A program made the translations under genes and the position numbers. From positions 38,031,047-38,095,046 of the forward strand of contig NC_061510.1 of the NCBI RefSeq assembly GCF_022539505.1: a stretch of DNA of 64,000 bases, in the 5' to 3' direction. This document shows positions 1 to 9,077 of the stretch, in pieces (the first letter of the stretch is position 1; the number at the start of each line of letters is the position of its first letter). The notes below the pieces were generated by a model. The model was not told the DNA's origin and ran no database searches. It saw only the letters and a list, made by a program, of their open reading frames with translations. This stretch comes from Lolium rigidum (taxonomy: Eukaryota; Streptophyta; Magnoliopsida; Poales; Poaceae).

Positions 1-200
1 GCTCGTTCTTGGGAGTGGTCATTCAGGACATCAAGAAAGAGGCTTCGAAGTATATTTCTTACTCTTTCTTCCATGTCCCTCGTAAGAGAAATGTATCGGC
101 TCATATTTTAGCTCATCGGTCTGAAACTTTTGGATCTGTTAGTTGTCGTTTTGTTGCACCGGATTGCATCCGGGAGATACTTTGTAATGATTTGATTTGA
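1..200 (+). pseudogene. 3' end of a LINE: RNase H-like C-terminus (partial)
   Basis: The frame is open from base 3 to a TGA at 198-200 and runs off the left edge. The peptide contains FFHVPRKRNVSAH followed by a C-terminal PDCIREILCNDLI, the usual ending of the RNase H-like (RVT_3) domain in plant LINE polyproteins. In such elements this domain removes the RNA template during target-primed reverse transcription. A TGATCAATAAAATG sequence follows the stop, consistent with a LINE 3' end, but no poly-A tail is evident. Only about 65 residues are in the window, so the integrity of the rest is unknown. A domesticated RNase H-like host gene is possible but less likely. Confidence 0.7.
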
Positions 201-2573
201 TCAATAAAATGTTGATATTTCCCTAAAAATAGATGCACCTATTAGGAAAATTATCTTTTAAATCCACATTAAAATGTTCAACATTCTGGAAAAAAAATTC
301 AGGTGTACATCGGAACATTCCATGGTCGCTCACAAAATTTGGTGGTGAAAAATATATTTTGTGTGTTCTGTGTAAAAAGAAAGACAAAACAGTGTTTCAT
401 CATAACCTATTTTGAAGCACAAGAATTATCTTTTGAACACAGGCCATAAAAAATATCATTTTTTTCAAAATTGTATGTGTGAACATAAAATTTCTAGACG
501 TACCCCCGATATTTTTTCGGAATTTTTCAACATATTAAAATATGATTTTTTATGCAAAGGTGCATTTGCACCTATGAGCCAAAGTGAATATCCGGATGTC
601 AGTATTGAACATATATATATTGTCTACCAGACCTGTGAAAAAGTTAGAAAATTTGCAAGGATTGCTTACTGAAAGGCAAAATGTGGAATAGTTAGTTGCT
701 CCCACGCAAAAGCTTTACCCCCCGCTATACAATCTAAATCGTTTACTTGTATCCTCACTCTCCCTCTCTGATTATCCTTTTGCAATTTGCAACTCGTCCG
801 GCCAACCACAGCAAGAGCAGACGTGGCATTAGATCAATGTGAGATTAGTAGGCATTACGTTTTTTTGCGGAAATGGCCGGGCCATGCATAGATTAGTAGG
901 CATTACTAGCCAGCTTATTTAAAAAAAAATCAACGGAAAATGAAAAATATGTTTGAAGATCCGAATATGCGTTGGAATCTTGGCAACTTGTCACCAGTTC
1001 GTAGTACATTAGTACATACGACCATCACAGGGTATTGGCCTCCACGATAATACCGTCATAATTATAAAGGTCACGCAGCTTAATTAGTACCATAGAGAAT
1101 GATATGTTTTCTCTCTGTAGTCTGTAACATAGCTTGCAAGATGCAACGTTTGCCATCGATATTAAGTTTCCATCAGGGCGGAGAGGCTCTCATTTCGGAC
1201 GAGGGAAACAGGCGGATATTCCAGAGGATCGAGATTCATGCGAGGCAAGAGATTGAGATGTATAGACTAAAATAGACAGGCTCATCGTGCAGCTTAAGGT
1301 CTGAATTGTTGGCCTTTTCCCTTTCGTTTTCTTTTTAAAGCTCAAAAGGCTTGGCAATAATTGTAAAATTCTTGTATGGCTTATGGATTTTTTCCCTGGT
1401 AAACACTAAACGACGGAGTCTGATGGGACTCGTTTCGTCGGACCTCTCCAACCACGTCGATTTTGCTTTCCATCGGATGGCTCCCATTCCTTTTTTTCAC
1501 ACGTGAACTGAGACAGATTTTTGCCCATTCAAATCCGTAACAGCTACACGTACGGAAATCTTTTACAGAAAAGTCTTACGGACTCACACGGCAGCGCTAG
1601 AAATTCAGAGTCTGGCCCGGTTTTTCAGGAGGGGATCACACAGCAACCAACCATAGCAGACCACGTTCGTCCGTAACGTTTCCGTTAACCAATCCGTCCG
1701 TAAGTCTAGTATTACCGGTCAGTTAATGCCTGAATTTATTCGTTGCCTCCCGTAATGCCTCCCACATCGCTGCCCCGCTGAGCGACTCTCCCGTCCTCGC
1801 CGCCCTGCTTCCCGTTCGTCCCCACCTCTCCTCCCCTCGCCCCAATCTCTCACCACACTTCATTTGTCAAGGTCTGCACCGGCGAGCGCGGCTGGTTTTT
1901 CTCGCTTGCCGGCGGCAGGCATGCGGCTTTCCCGGTTTCACTAACTGTCGGCCGGTGCAGTAGGAGATCTATTCCCCTCAATCCGGACGAACCTCAGCGC
2001 CGGAAGCTGCTTCCACCTTGCATGGTGACCGTTTCGGTCCCTTCGACAGCTACGCTACCAGAGGAGGAGGTATTAGCTACACTTTGGTCTCCATTTTTCG
2101 AGCGGAATCAGATAACCAATTTGTGGTCATATATTGTATCTGGTACTTTATAGATCTTTTCCAGGATAAAAAAAAATTATCTTTCATGTTTACATGTACT
2201 TCTTGTCCATGATTTCTTGTGTAAAGTATTATGAAATGATCAATGAAATTTGTACATTGTATTTACAATTGTCGGGATTCATTGTTATATTATACATTTC
2301 AAATTTGTCTGATTCTACATAGATTATATTATGCTTCCTACAAACAGATTGCCGCATAGAGTTGTGATGGTGGCCAAGGAGAAGCAGAGTGGGTTTACGC
2401 TGATCAGCGTCTACTGTTTGAAGCACCGACGCTGCGATCAAGTACGGACACCGTCGGAAAATCATATTGGCATGGTGCTTCATTAGGGTGACCACGTCCT
2501 GCTATCCTAGCACGGTAACGGCGCCATGATCGTGCACACCGAAGGCAGCGGCTTAATGGTTCGTGACGTACAG
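201..2573. other. Intergenic, no supported gene
   Basis: Bases 201-700 are AT-rich with only short random frames and a small palindrome (AGGTGCA/TGCACCT) near 559-574. Bases 1740-1870 are C-rich and 1870-2030 GC-rich, resembling a cereal 5' UTR or first exon, but no long frame or clear splice structure follows. From about 2400 the word GGAAGCA starts to recur. No RNA gene or complete transposon is recognised. Confidence 0.5.
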
Positions 2574-2763
2574 AAGCAAGCATGGAAGCAAACTGAACTT
2601 TTTGTCCACGGAAGTACACTCCTATTAGTTTGTGGCACATTTTATTTTTGTCGGAAGCACATACTACCAAGCAAGCATGGAAGCAAACAGAACTTTTTGT
2701 CCACGGAAGCACAATCCTATTAGTTTGTATCACATTTTATTTTTGTCGGAAGCACATACTACC
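2574..2763. repeat. Two-copy 95-bp tandem repeat
   Basis: The segment beginning AAGCAAGCATGGAAGC at 2574 is repeated at 2669, a period of 95 bp. Both copies end in CGGAAGCACATACTACC, and the copies differ by only a few substitutions. The last bases of copy 2 are also the first bases of the adjoining MITE inverted repeat, so the duplication edge lies at or in the MITE end. Confidence 0.85.
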
Positions 2764-2861
2764 TCCAGTTCAAAATAATTGTCTAAAAATGGATGTATCT
2801 ATAAACTATAACATATTTAGATACATATATTCTTGGAAAAATATTTTGAATCGGAGGGAGT
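2758..2861. mobile_element. Stowaway-type MITE, about 104 bp
   Basis: The left end ACTACCTCCAGTTCAAAATA and the reverse complement of the right end, ACTCCCTCCGATTCAAAATA, form imperfect terminal inverted repeats. The interior carries ATGGATGTATCTA and a TAGATACAT counterpart, as in the common cereal Tc1/mariner-derived MITEs that start CTCCCTCCGTTCCAAA. TA is present on the left only, so a clean target duplication is not seen. Confidence 0.75.
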
Positions 2862-3743
2862 GCATCATTCCTATGAAGCATGTGTAACCGGGAAATGTAA
2901 TTATTTTTGTTGATGAAAATATATGTATTTGTGATTCGAAGCAATATGCTACTGCATTGATGCCTTCGAAGCAGCTGTATACCATGTGACATAAGGCACA
3001 AACTTCTATTAATTCAAAGCAAGCTTTTTTTTAACATAGAAGCCAATTCTTTGTCCACGGAAACAAGAAAAAACAGCAAAGAAAACGAAGTGTCTTTCAT
3101 GCCGAAGAAAATTTCAGTTGCGTCCGGAAGCAGATTTGATTCCCATTGGAAACAAATTTGTTGCTTGGGAAATCAGATTTGCACATCATCGGAAACTTTT
3201 GTTTCTTAAAATCAAGAGCTAATAAGAGTTCAAATCAGTGCTTCAATATTCTATGAGACATGCTTCAAACTAAAATATAGTGTGTTTCTATCAACTATAT
3301 GGGTTCTTCCAGCTCCGTAACTTGCACTGTTCTGAACAAATAAGTTTGCAAGACACAAATCTCTATTACAGATCAAAACATCGTCCAATTGCATGACACG
3401 AGAGGCAACCTCTAAGAAAATTTGAAACAAGATTTGCTTTCCTATGAAAGCATACCGCATGATCTAAATTGGCTACAATAATTAATTTCCTAAACATGGG
3501 AGCGGCAACAAATGATCTGGCGTGATTTACGTGGGTACTTATTAGGAAGAAGAAATCGGGCAAACATGCATGCTTGCTTTAAATGGGCCGTCCATCCTAC
3601 GCTTCATATAGGAATGATCGAAGGGCGCGGGAGTGATCCGATGTGAAGCTAAAAATCGGAAGCCGATTCCTAGCGCTCCAAAAACATAAACCCATTGTGT
3701 TTTCCCCAAGTTTCTTTACCTGAAAATCTCTTGTAAATAGTCA
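2862..3743. other. Intergenic, GGAAGCA-rich, no gene
   Basis: No supported coding frame. The words GAAGCA, GGAAGCA and GGAAACA recur irregularly (for example near 2875, 2937, 2967, 3058 and 3125), continuing the pattern that begins near 2400. Bases 3600-3700 have a different composition and may be the end of an unrecognised DNA transposon. No terminal inverted repeat pair could be confirmed. Confidence 0.4.
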
Positions 3744-4027
3744 TACCATCCAGGAATAAGTGTATTTCTAGCTTGTTTCTTAAATCTAACTTTTTAGGAC
3801 TTGGTTTTGTCTAGAGTCAAACTTAAAAAATTGACCAATTTTATTGGAAATGGCAACATCATTTATGACACTAAATTAGTATCACTGGATCTGTCTTGAA
3901 ATAGAATTCCATAATATACCAATTTGACATCATATATATTTCTAGTCCTTTCTGTAAAATTGGTAACATCTTAAAAAGTTTGACTTGTAACAATATCTAG
4001 AAATACACTTATTCATGGGTGGAGTGA
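3744..4027. mobile_element. Stowaway-type MITE, about 285 bp
   Basis: The left end TACCATCCAGGAATAAGTG and the reverse complement of the right end (ACTCCACCCATGAATAAGTG) are inverted repeats that continue through TATTTCTAG. The AT-rich interior with paired AAACTT and AAGTTTGAC segments is typical of the cereal mariner-derived MITE family beginning CTCCCTCCATCCATGAATAAGTG. It lies about 350 bp beyond the stop codon of PHT1, where MITEs often settle near genes. Confidence 0.8.
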
Positions 4028-4377
4028 TTATATTTTTTTAAACATTATATTGATTTTTTTGTTGTAGTGCAATACCTTTCAGGTCAAGGATAGTAGATTT
4101 TGACATTCATGCAATAGGCCACTAATGTTTGCACGAAGTCACAAATGAGTGACTTTATTAGCAATTCTTGGTGAAGAAAATAAACAAGTACCCCGTATAG
4201 CACCCCATAGCAAAAATGCAACGCCGGGTAGTAGGGACAATCTCACCGTAAACAATTACACACGGACATCAAAGCAATACCACAAATTCAGTGATTGGTA
4301 GCACTGAAAAAAAGAAAGAGCACTGCCAACAGAAAGCAAACACACCAAGCAGCAGCCATGCATGTAGAACACCAAGC
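4028..4377 (-). other. 3' flank of PHT1
   Basis: This stretch follows the PHT1 stop codon on the minus strand and presumably contains its 3' UTR. No unambiguous AATAAA signal was pinned down; TTTATT near 4155 is a weak candidate in minus orientation. Frames seen here are shadows of PHT1. Confidence 0.4.
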
Positions 4378-5949
4378 CTAAGCTTCGGTTCCATTGTCGC
4401 CGACGTTTTCCTTGGAGATCTCCTCAAGTGACCTGCCCTTGGACTCTGGCACCAACAGCGAGAAGAGCAAGCCCAGGAAGTTGGTGCCGGCGAGCACGAA
4501 GAGTGCGTTGCGCATGCCGATACCCGCAGAGTACCCTTTGTCGGGCTTCTTCTGGTCCTGTGATGCGTACAGGAAGCCGAATGCACCGATGATCGCCCCG
4601 GCCTTACCGGCAGCGGCAGAGACACCATGGCACGTGGAGCGGAGCCTCGCCGGAAAGATCTCGGCGGGCACGATGAAGGTTGTGCTGTTGGGCCCGAAGT
4701 TGGCGAAGAAGAAGGTGAGGCCGTACAGAACGACGAAACCAGTGTGGTGCCCCGGCTTCACGAGGTAGTCGTACGGCACGGCGATGGCGAGCATGAAGAT
4801 GGTCATCATGGCAAAACCCATGAGCTGGATCCAGAACCTGCCAATGATGTCGATGAAGGCGACGGTGAACCAGTAGCCCGGTACGGTGCCGCAAAGAGCG
4901 ATGAGCGCCTGTGCACGGGCGATGCGGTATAGCTCCTCCAGGGCGCTCATTGTCCTTGCCGGTGGGATCCAACCGACCTTGGTGAAGATGTCCTTCTGAA
5001 ACAGGTTCTGGCTGTAGAAGGCGACATCCAGTAGGAACCAGGTGCTAGTGGTGGCTAGCAGGTGTATTCCATGGCGGCTCATGAACTGCCGCGAGAAGAG
5101 GCCCCAGGTGTCCCCGGAGGCCACCTGAAGCTGGACCTTCTCCTCCTCCTCGGTGATGTCCTTGTTGAGCACCCTGGACATATCTGCGGTGGCCTGCTTC
5201 GTGTTGCGGGTGATGAGCGCCGTGTACCGTGCGGTCTCTGGCATCTTCATGCGCCAGTAGTAGGTCAGCGCGGCAGGGATGGTGCCGAACATGACGATGA
5301 TGCGCCAAACGTAATCGGCCTCCGGCCCAATGGATGACGCTGCGTCGATGTAGAATGGTGGCGCTGGGAATGCGTTCCGGAACGCGGATGAGACGACGAT
5401 GGTGACGATGGTACCGAACAGGATGCCGAAGCCCTGCATGGCAAAGACGGCAGCGATGAAGGTTCCACGTGTCTTCTTGTTGGCGTACTCAGACATGATA
5501 GTCGCCGATAAGGGGTAGTCGCCGCCGACGCCAAAGCCAAGCCAGAAGCGAAAAAAACAGAGCGTCCCTATGACGCCTTTGGCCTCGTGGCCGAACGAGA
5601 GCCCTGACGCGATGGAGCAGAGGACCATGAGGATGAGCGTGAAACCATAGACGCTCTTGCGACCGAGCTTGTCACCGAGCCAGCCGAAGAAGAGCTGGCC
5701 GGCGAGCGTGCCGCAGAGGGCCACGCCGTTCACGGCGGCCGACACGTTTGCCGGGAGATGACCCGGCTCGTTGCTGCCAGCTTCGGTGTAGTAGATGCGC
5801 CCCAGCAGCCTAGTGACCAGCGAGATGCAGAAGAGGTCATAGGCGTCGGTGAAGAAGCCCATGCCGGCGATCACCACGGCCGTGAAATGGTACCATTGCG
5901 TTTTCGCCTGGTCAAGCGCTTTCAACACGTTGAGCTGTTCACCCGCCAT
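4378..5949 (-). CDS. PHT1: High-affinity inorganic phosphate transporter, PHT1 family
   Basis: A 523-aa intronless frame starts with ATG at 5949 ([16 protein letters not shown]) and ends with TAG at 4378-4380. PHT1 proteins are plasma-membrane H+/phosphate symporters of the major facilitator superfamily. Visible hallmarks, numbered from this ATG, are the signature [14 protein letters not shown] (about 142-155), the MFS motif DKLGRK (about 93-98), a charged central cytoplasmic loop (about 233-293), WFLLD with its conserved Asp (about 308), [12 protein letters not shown] (about 419-430) and GKAGA with its conserved Lys (about 449). Hydrophobicity suits 12 membrane spans and the length is normal for the family. 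The frame continues upstream to 5970 but only with a GTG, so the ATG is preferred. The N-terminus resembles barley/wheat PHT1;1-type proteins; the exact paralogue cannot be assigned. This is the only apparently intact host gene in the window. Confidence 0.95.
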   Translation of the reverse strand: MAGEQLNVLKALDQAKTQWYHFTAVVIAGMGFFTDAYDLFCISLVTRLLGRIYYTEAGSNEPGHLPANVSAAVNGVALCGTLAGQLFFGWLGDKLGRKSVYGFTLILMVLCSIASGLSFGHEAKGVIGTLCFFRFWLGFGVGGDYPLSATIMSEYANKKTRGTFIAAVFAMQGFGILFGTIVTIVVSSAFRNAFPAPPFYIDAASSIGPEADYVWRIIVMFGTIPAALTYYWRMKMPETARYTALITRNTKQATADMSRVLNKDITEEEEKVQLQVASGDTWGLFSRQFMSRHGIHLLATTSTWFLLDVAFYSQNLFQKDIFTKVGWIPPARTMSALEELYRIARAQALIALCGTVPGYWFTVAFIDIIGRFWIQLMGFAMMTIFMLAIAVPYDYLVKPGHHTGFVVLYGLTFFFANFGPNSTTFIVPAEIFPARLRSTCHGVSAAAGKAGAIIGAFGFLYASQDQKKPDKGYSAGIGMRNALFVLAGTNFLGLLFSLLVPESKGRSLEEISKENVGDNGTEA

Positions 5950-6035
5950 GACCGACCGATCGACGAGCACTCAATTAAGCTTCTCAGCTCTCCTTCTACT
6001 TCTCTTGTTGTGCTTTGTTCCGTACTGCTGGTATG

Positions 6036-6043
6036 TATATATA
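6036..6043 (-). promoter_or_regulatory. TATA box of PHT1
   Basis: On the minus strand the sequence reads CTATATATACATAC, about 90 bp upstream of the PHT1 ATG. That leaves a plausible 5' UTR of about 60 nt. Confidence 0.65.
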
Positions 6044-6240
6044 GGCGTACGGGGTTGACGTACAGATATGCCATTCTGCTAGTTGCAACTTTGGAAGTAG
6101 TATAGAAATGCCATATATGTGTTGATCTATTATTAGAAGGATTTTTGAATGCCAGTAGTTTTTTATCGGGTTTGACTTTCATGTTTCAATAAAGAATTGT
6201 GAGAAGGTTACAATATGAAGCCGCAGTAAGGTTATGCTGG

Positions 6241-6248
6241 GAATATAC
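6241..6248. promoter_or_regulatory. P1BS phosphate-starvation element
   Basis: GAATATAC fits the palindromic consensus GNATATNC bound by PHR1-type MYB-CC factors. It lies about 290 bp upstream of the PHT1 ATG, where such sites commonly drive induction under low phosphate. One exact match was found by reading the roughly 600 bp upstream; function is inferred. Confidence 0.6.
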
Positions 6249-6776
6249 CTGAAAGGAAAGCAAGCTTTAACATAAGAGGTAGGTCGAGATGAGCTGTGCC
6301 TAATGTTATCAGTACTAGAACTAGAATGGGATGTCTGACCTTAGGTGTGATTACTATTTTTTTATTCTCTCCTCTGTATTTACTTACAACATCTCCAATC
6401 GCCCCTCGTATAGGCCCAAAAACGTGAAAATGGAGCCGTCAATGGAAAATTACACCCTGAGCTGCCGCCATAATTTGTTTTGGTGGCGGCGTGGCCCTAG
6501 ACCGAACCCAATCCATAGGTGAGGGGGGAGGGGTAGACGAAACAATATCGCGGGCCAGCCATGTCGGCGAGACTCACAGAAATCCCATCCAATCTAGCTC
6601 TCCCACCGTCGCGACGACCTCCCGTGATCCAGAGAGGCACCGTACCCACCCCTCTACCGCGCCGAACATACTTTTCCACTTCCCGTCCCCACCTGACATA
6701 GGCATCCCCAATGGGCCTGCCGAAGATGGTACCTGGTGTTTACTGAAGACCCACAACCCGAAGTTTATGAAGCCCG
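6249..6776. other. Distal PHT1 upstream region, no gene
   Basis: No supported coding frame. The GC content rises after 6400 with CCAATCGCCCC- and GGCGGCG-rich sequence, suggesting an unrecognised repeat or gene fragment. Overlapping frames at 6490-6850 have no recognisable domain, and one runs into the plastid insert. Confidence 0.4.
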
Positions 6777-7379
6777 GATTGTGTCGTAAAGGCCCTTATG
6801 CCCACGCCCTAATCGACCCCCCGGAGGAGTATGCGCTTCTAAAAGATCTTTGATACTGTGCCCAATTCCGAAGTTAGTTCGATACATGTGACCAGCAATG
6901 AGAAAAATAAATGCAATAGCTAAATGATGGTGAGCAATATCGGTCAGCCACAAACTTTGTGTTTGTGGATGAAATCCCCCAAGAAGAGTTAGAATGGCAG
7001 TTCCCGCTCCTTGAGCGGTACCAAATAAATGATTACTCGAATCAGGGTTTTGGGCATAAAGATTCCACTGACCCGTCAAAAGGGGTCCCAACCCCTGGGG
7101 ATAGGGTAATACATCTAAGAAATTATTCCATCTAACGTACTCCCCTCTGGATGCGGGAATAGCAACATGAACTAAATGTCCTGTCCAAGCCAAAGAACTT
7201 ACCCCGAAAAGTCCTGACAAATGATGATTGAGACGAGATTCCGCGTTTTTGAACCACGAAAGGCTTGGTTTCCATTTGGGTTGTAGATGTAACCAACCCG
7301 CTATTAAGGACAGCGTAGAAAGAAATAATAGAAAAAGAGCTCCAGTATAAAGATCGTCATTGGTGCGTAATCCTATTGT
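6777..7379 (-). pseudogene. psaB: Nuclear plastid DNA (NUPT): internal fragment of psaB
   Basis: About 201 codons match the photosystem I P700 apoprotein A2, roughly residues 130-330 of the full protein of about 734 aa. Segments such as [38 protein letters not shown] and [20 protein letters not shown] are unmistakable. Both termini of the gene are missing: homology stops after YDTI at the 3' end and before TIGL at the 5' end. There is no stop or frameshift inside the fragment, which suggests a fairly recent transfer. It is embedded between nuclear repeats and a nuclear gene, so it is a NUPT and not plastid sequence. No function is expected. Confidence 0.93.
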
Positions 7380-8263
7380 AAGAGATAGTTTGGAAAGATA
7401 GAGTTGTATTAGAAATAATGACTTGTAACTATTACGGGACGAACTCAAAGAGTCTCCCGGTTTCTGTAACTTGTACATCACGAAACCTTCGGCTCCGCCT
7501 CCTATCTAAGGGGGAGTCGAAGGACAAAGAAATGATCGATTTCATTGTCAACATAACCCTAATTTTCTAGTAGTCGAGTACTTTTCCGGCTGAACCTTCG
7601 AGATCTACTTGCCCTCTACTTCCAACTAAACCCTAGTCTACAATTTGTAGGCATTGACAAGTTAATACCTTGTCAACTGGCGCCGTCTGTGGGAATTAGA
7701 GGCGACAAGGAGCTGATCTCGATGGCACATTCAAGATCGTCGACTTCTTCGGTGGCAAGCAACGCGATTGGCAGAGGTAAACAGATCGAAACTGATCTAG
7801 TCGATTTTGTTCCTCACCCGCCCTCCCGTTTGGATGCATATGCGTATCTGGAGGAGCCTATAGAGATGACGTTCGGAAGGTTCCACTTCTGCGTTGGAAA
7901 AGAAGGATCACATCGTTTCGAGGTTCCGATTTCGTCGGGATCGTCGGTGGTCGGTTCCGATTTTTCGGACTCATCGTCATCGTTCGAGACAGGCGATGAG
8001 GAGATTTCGTCGCCATGCTTCGTCAAAACTACGACAATCGAAAAGCTCGACAAGATCTTCGGCAACATGTCCTTCGAGTCGTCTGCGGACTCCAATATAA
8101 GCAGCGACTCAGACAACGTCGACAGCTTCAGCTTCATCGACAAGTCCACTTCCGTTGGAGAGGTCTTCGCTGATCTATACGACGGTGTCACCAATCCCGA
8201 CAAAGGTCAAAGTTCAAAATATCATCAAATCTATGCAATTGGAGATACAAGCCGACCACAGGA
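7380..8263 (+). mobile_element. Tat-like Gypsy retrotransposon fragment: LTR end, PBS, gag start
   Basis: A truncated 5' LTR ends in CTTGTCA at 7675; its left limit is uncertain, at or before about 7484. The primer-binding site TGGCGCCGTCTGTGGGA follows at 7678-7694 and a gag frame begins at 7722. The LTR part contains an inverted repeat around CCTTCGGCTCC / GGGGGAGTCGAAGG (7485-7525). The fragment ends at 8263, where another LTR element begins. Bases 7380-7480 are unassigned and could be LTR or plastid-derived. Confidence 0.7.
7722..8263 (+). pseudogene. Truncated gag N-terminus of a Tat-like element
   Basis: The frame starts at ATG 7722 (MAHSRSSTSSVAS) and stays open until the next element interrupts it after about 180 codons; beyond that point the frame is that element's LTR. 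The peptide is Ser/Asp-rich with no enzyme motif, as expected for the variable N-terminal part of a Tat-type Gag. The Retrotrans_gag core is missing because of the insertion. Confidence 0.65.
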
Positions 8264-8962
8264 TGTTGGGGGGATTACCCCCGGTATGCCAAAGGCATGC
8301 CAAACCGGATGGTTTGAGCTATCAAGATACCGGTTTAAAGGTTATTCCGGACTGTGAAGCTAGCTTTTGGCTAAGTAAATCTATAACGGTATCCCAGGAG
8401 GGGTATACCAGAAGGTACCGGATTACCGGTACAGGCTACACTGTAGCACGTCGGCAAGACTGGTCAAATATTCTCTAAGGAGCTAGAGGACAAAGATGAG
8501 CGAAGCACTACAGCTTTAATCGAAGCTCTGGAGCCAAAGCAGATGATGACGTAAAAGGAACCGGAGGACGTCAGCCTCCCTGATTAAAGAGATACCGGCA
8601 TCACCGATAGATAAAGAAGCTTTGTAAAGTAGTTTGTCTAGTCAAAGATGCCATTAGGGTTTCCTAGGGTTTCTTCCCCTGTAAGCCACCCTCTCCCCTA
8701 TATAAGGAGAGGGGGCACACCCTAGCGCGGGGTAGCTGAGTATCCGATCTTGTATCCAGAAACCTGTAACCTCTTATGATCAAGAAATAGAGAGATCTAG
8801 AGGTGAAATAGTTCTTGTGTTCTTCTTCTTCAACCTCTGGCCAAGGCCAAGTTCATCGGGAATCCATCCCATCCTTATCAAAACCCTCACCCGAATCCTC
8901 TAGCGCACATTCGGCCCCAACTTAAGCCATCCCATGGCATCTGTCTGTTCACCACGACGACA
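8264..8962 (+). repeat. 5' LTR of the second Tat-like element (699 bp)
   Basis: The LTR starts TGTTGGGGGGATTACCCCC and ends ACGACA directly before the PBS. A TATA box, TATATAAG, is at 8699-8706 in the expected sense orientation. No second LTR is available for comparison. Confidence 0.8.
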
Positions 8963-9077
8963 GTTGGCGCCCACCGTGGGGCCAGCAGCTGCGCTTGCTG
9001 GAGTACATATTCGGGCGGGCCTCCTCACCATCGCCGGCGAGCGTGTCGTCACCGCGCTCGTCGACCGCGTCCTCGCC

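Noticed and set aside
233..672. Short frames in the AT-rich left part as small genes
   Set aside because: No domain, no splice or promoter support, and composition explains them.
4269..5540. Other frames overlapping PHT1
   Set aside because: They are GC-rich shadow frames of the transporter.
5950..5970. Seven-residue N-terminal extension of PHT1
   Set aside because: The upstream start would be GTG; the ATG at 5949 gives the family's normal N-terminus.
6777..7481. psaB as a functional gene or plastid contamination
   Set aside because: Only about a quarter of the gene is present, without either end, and both flanks are nuclear sequence.
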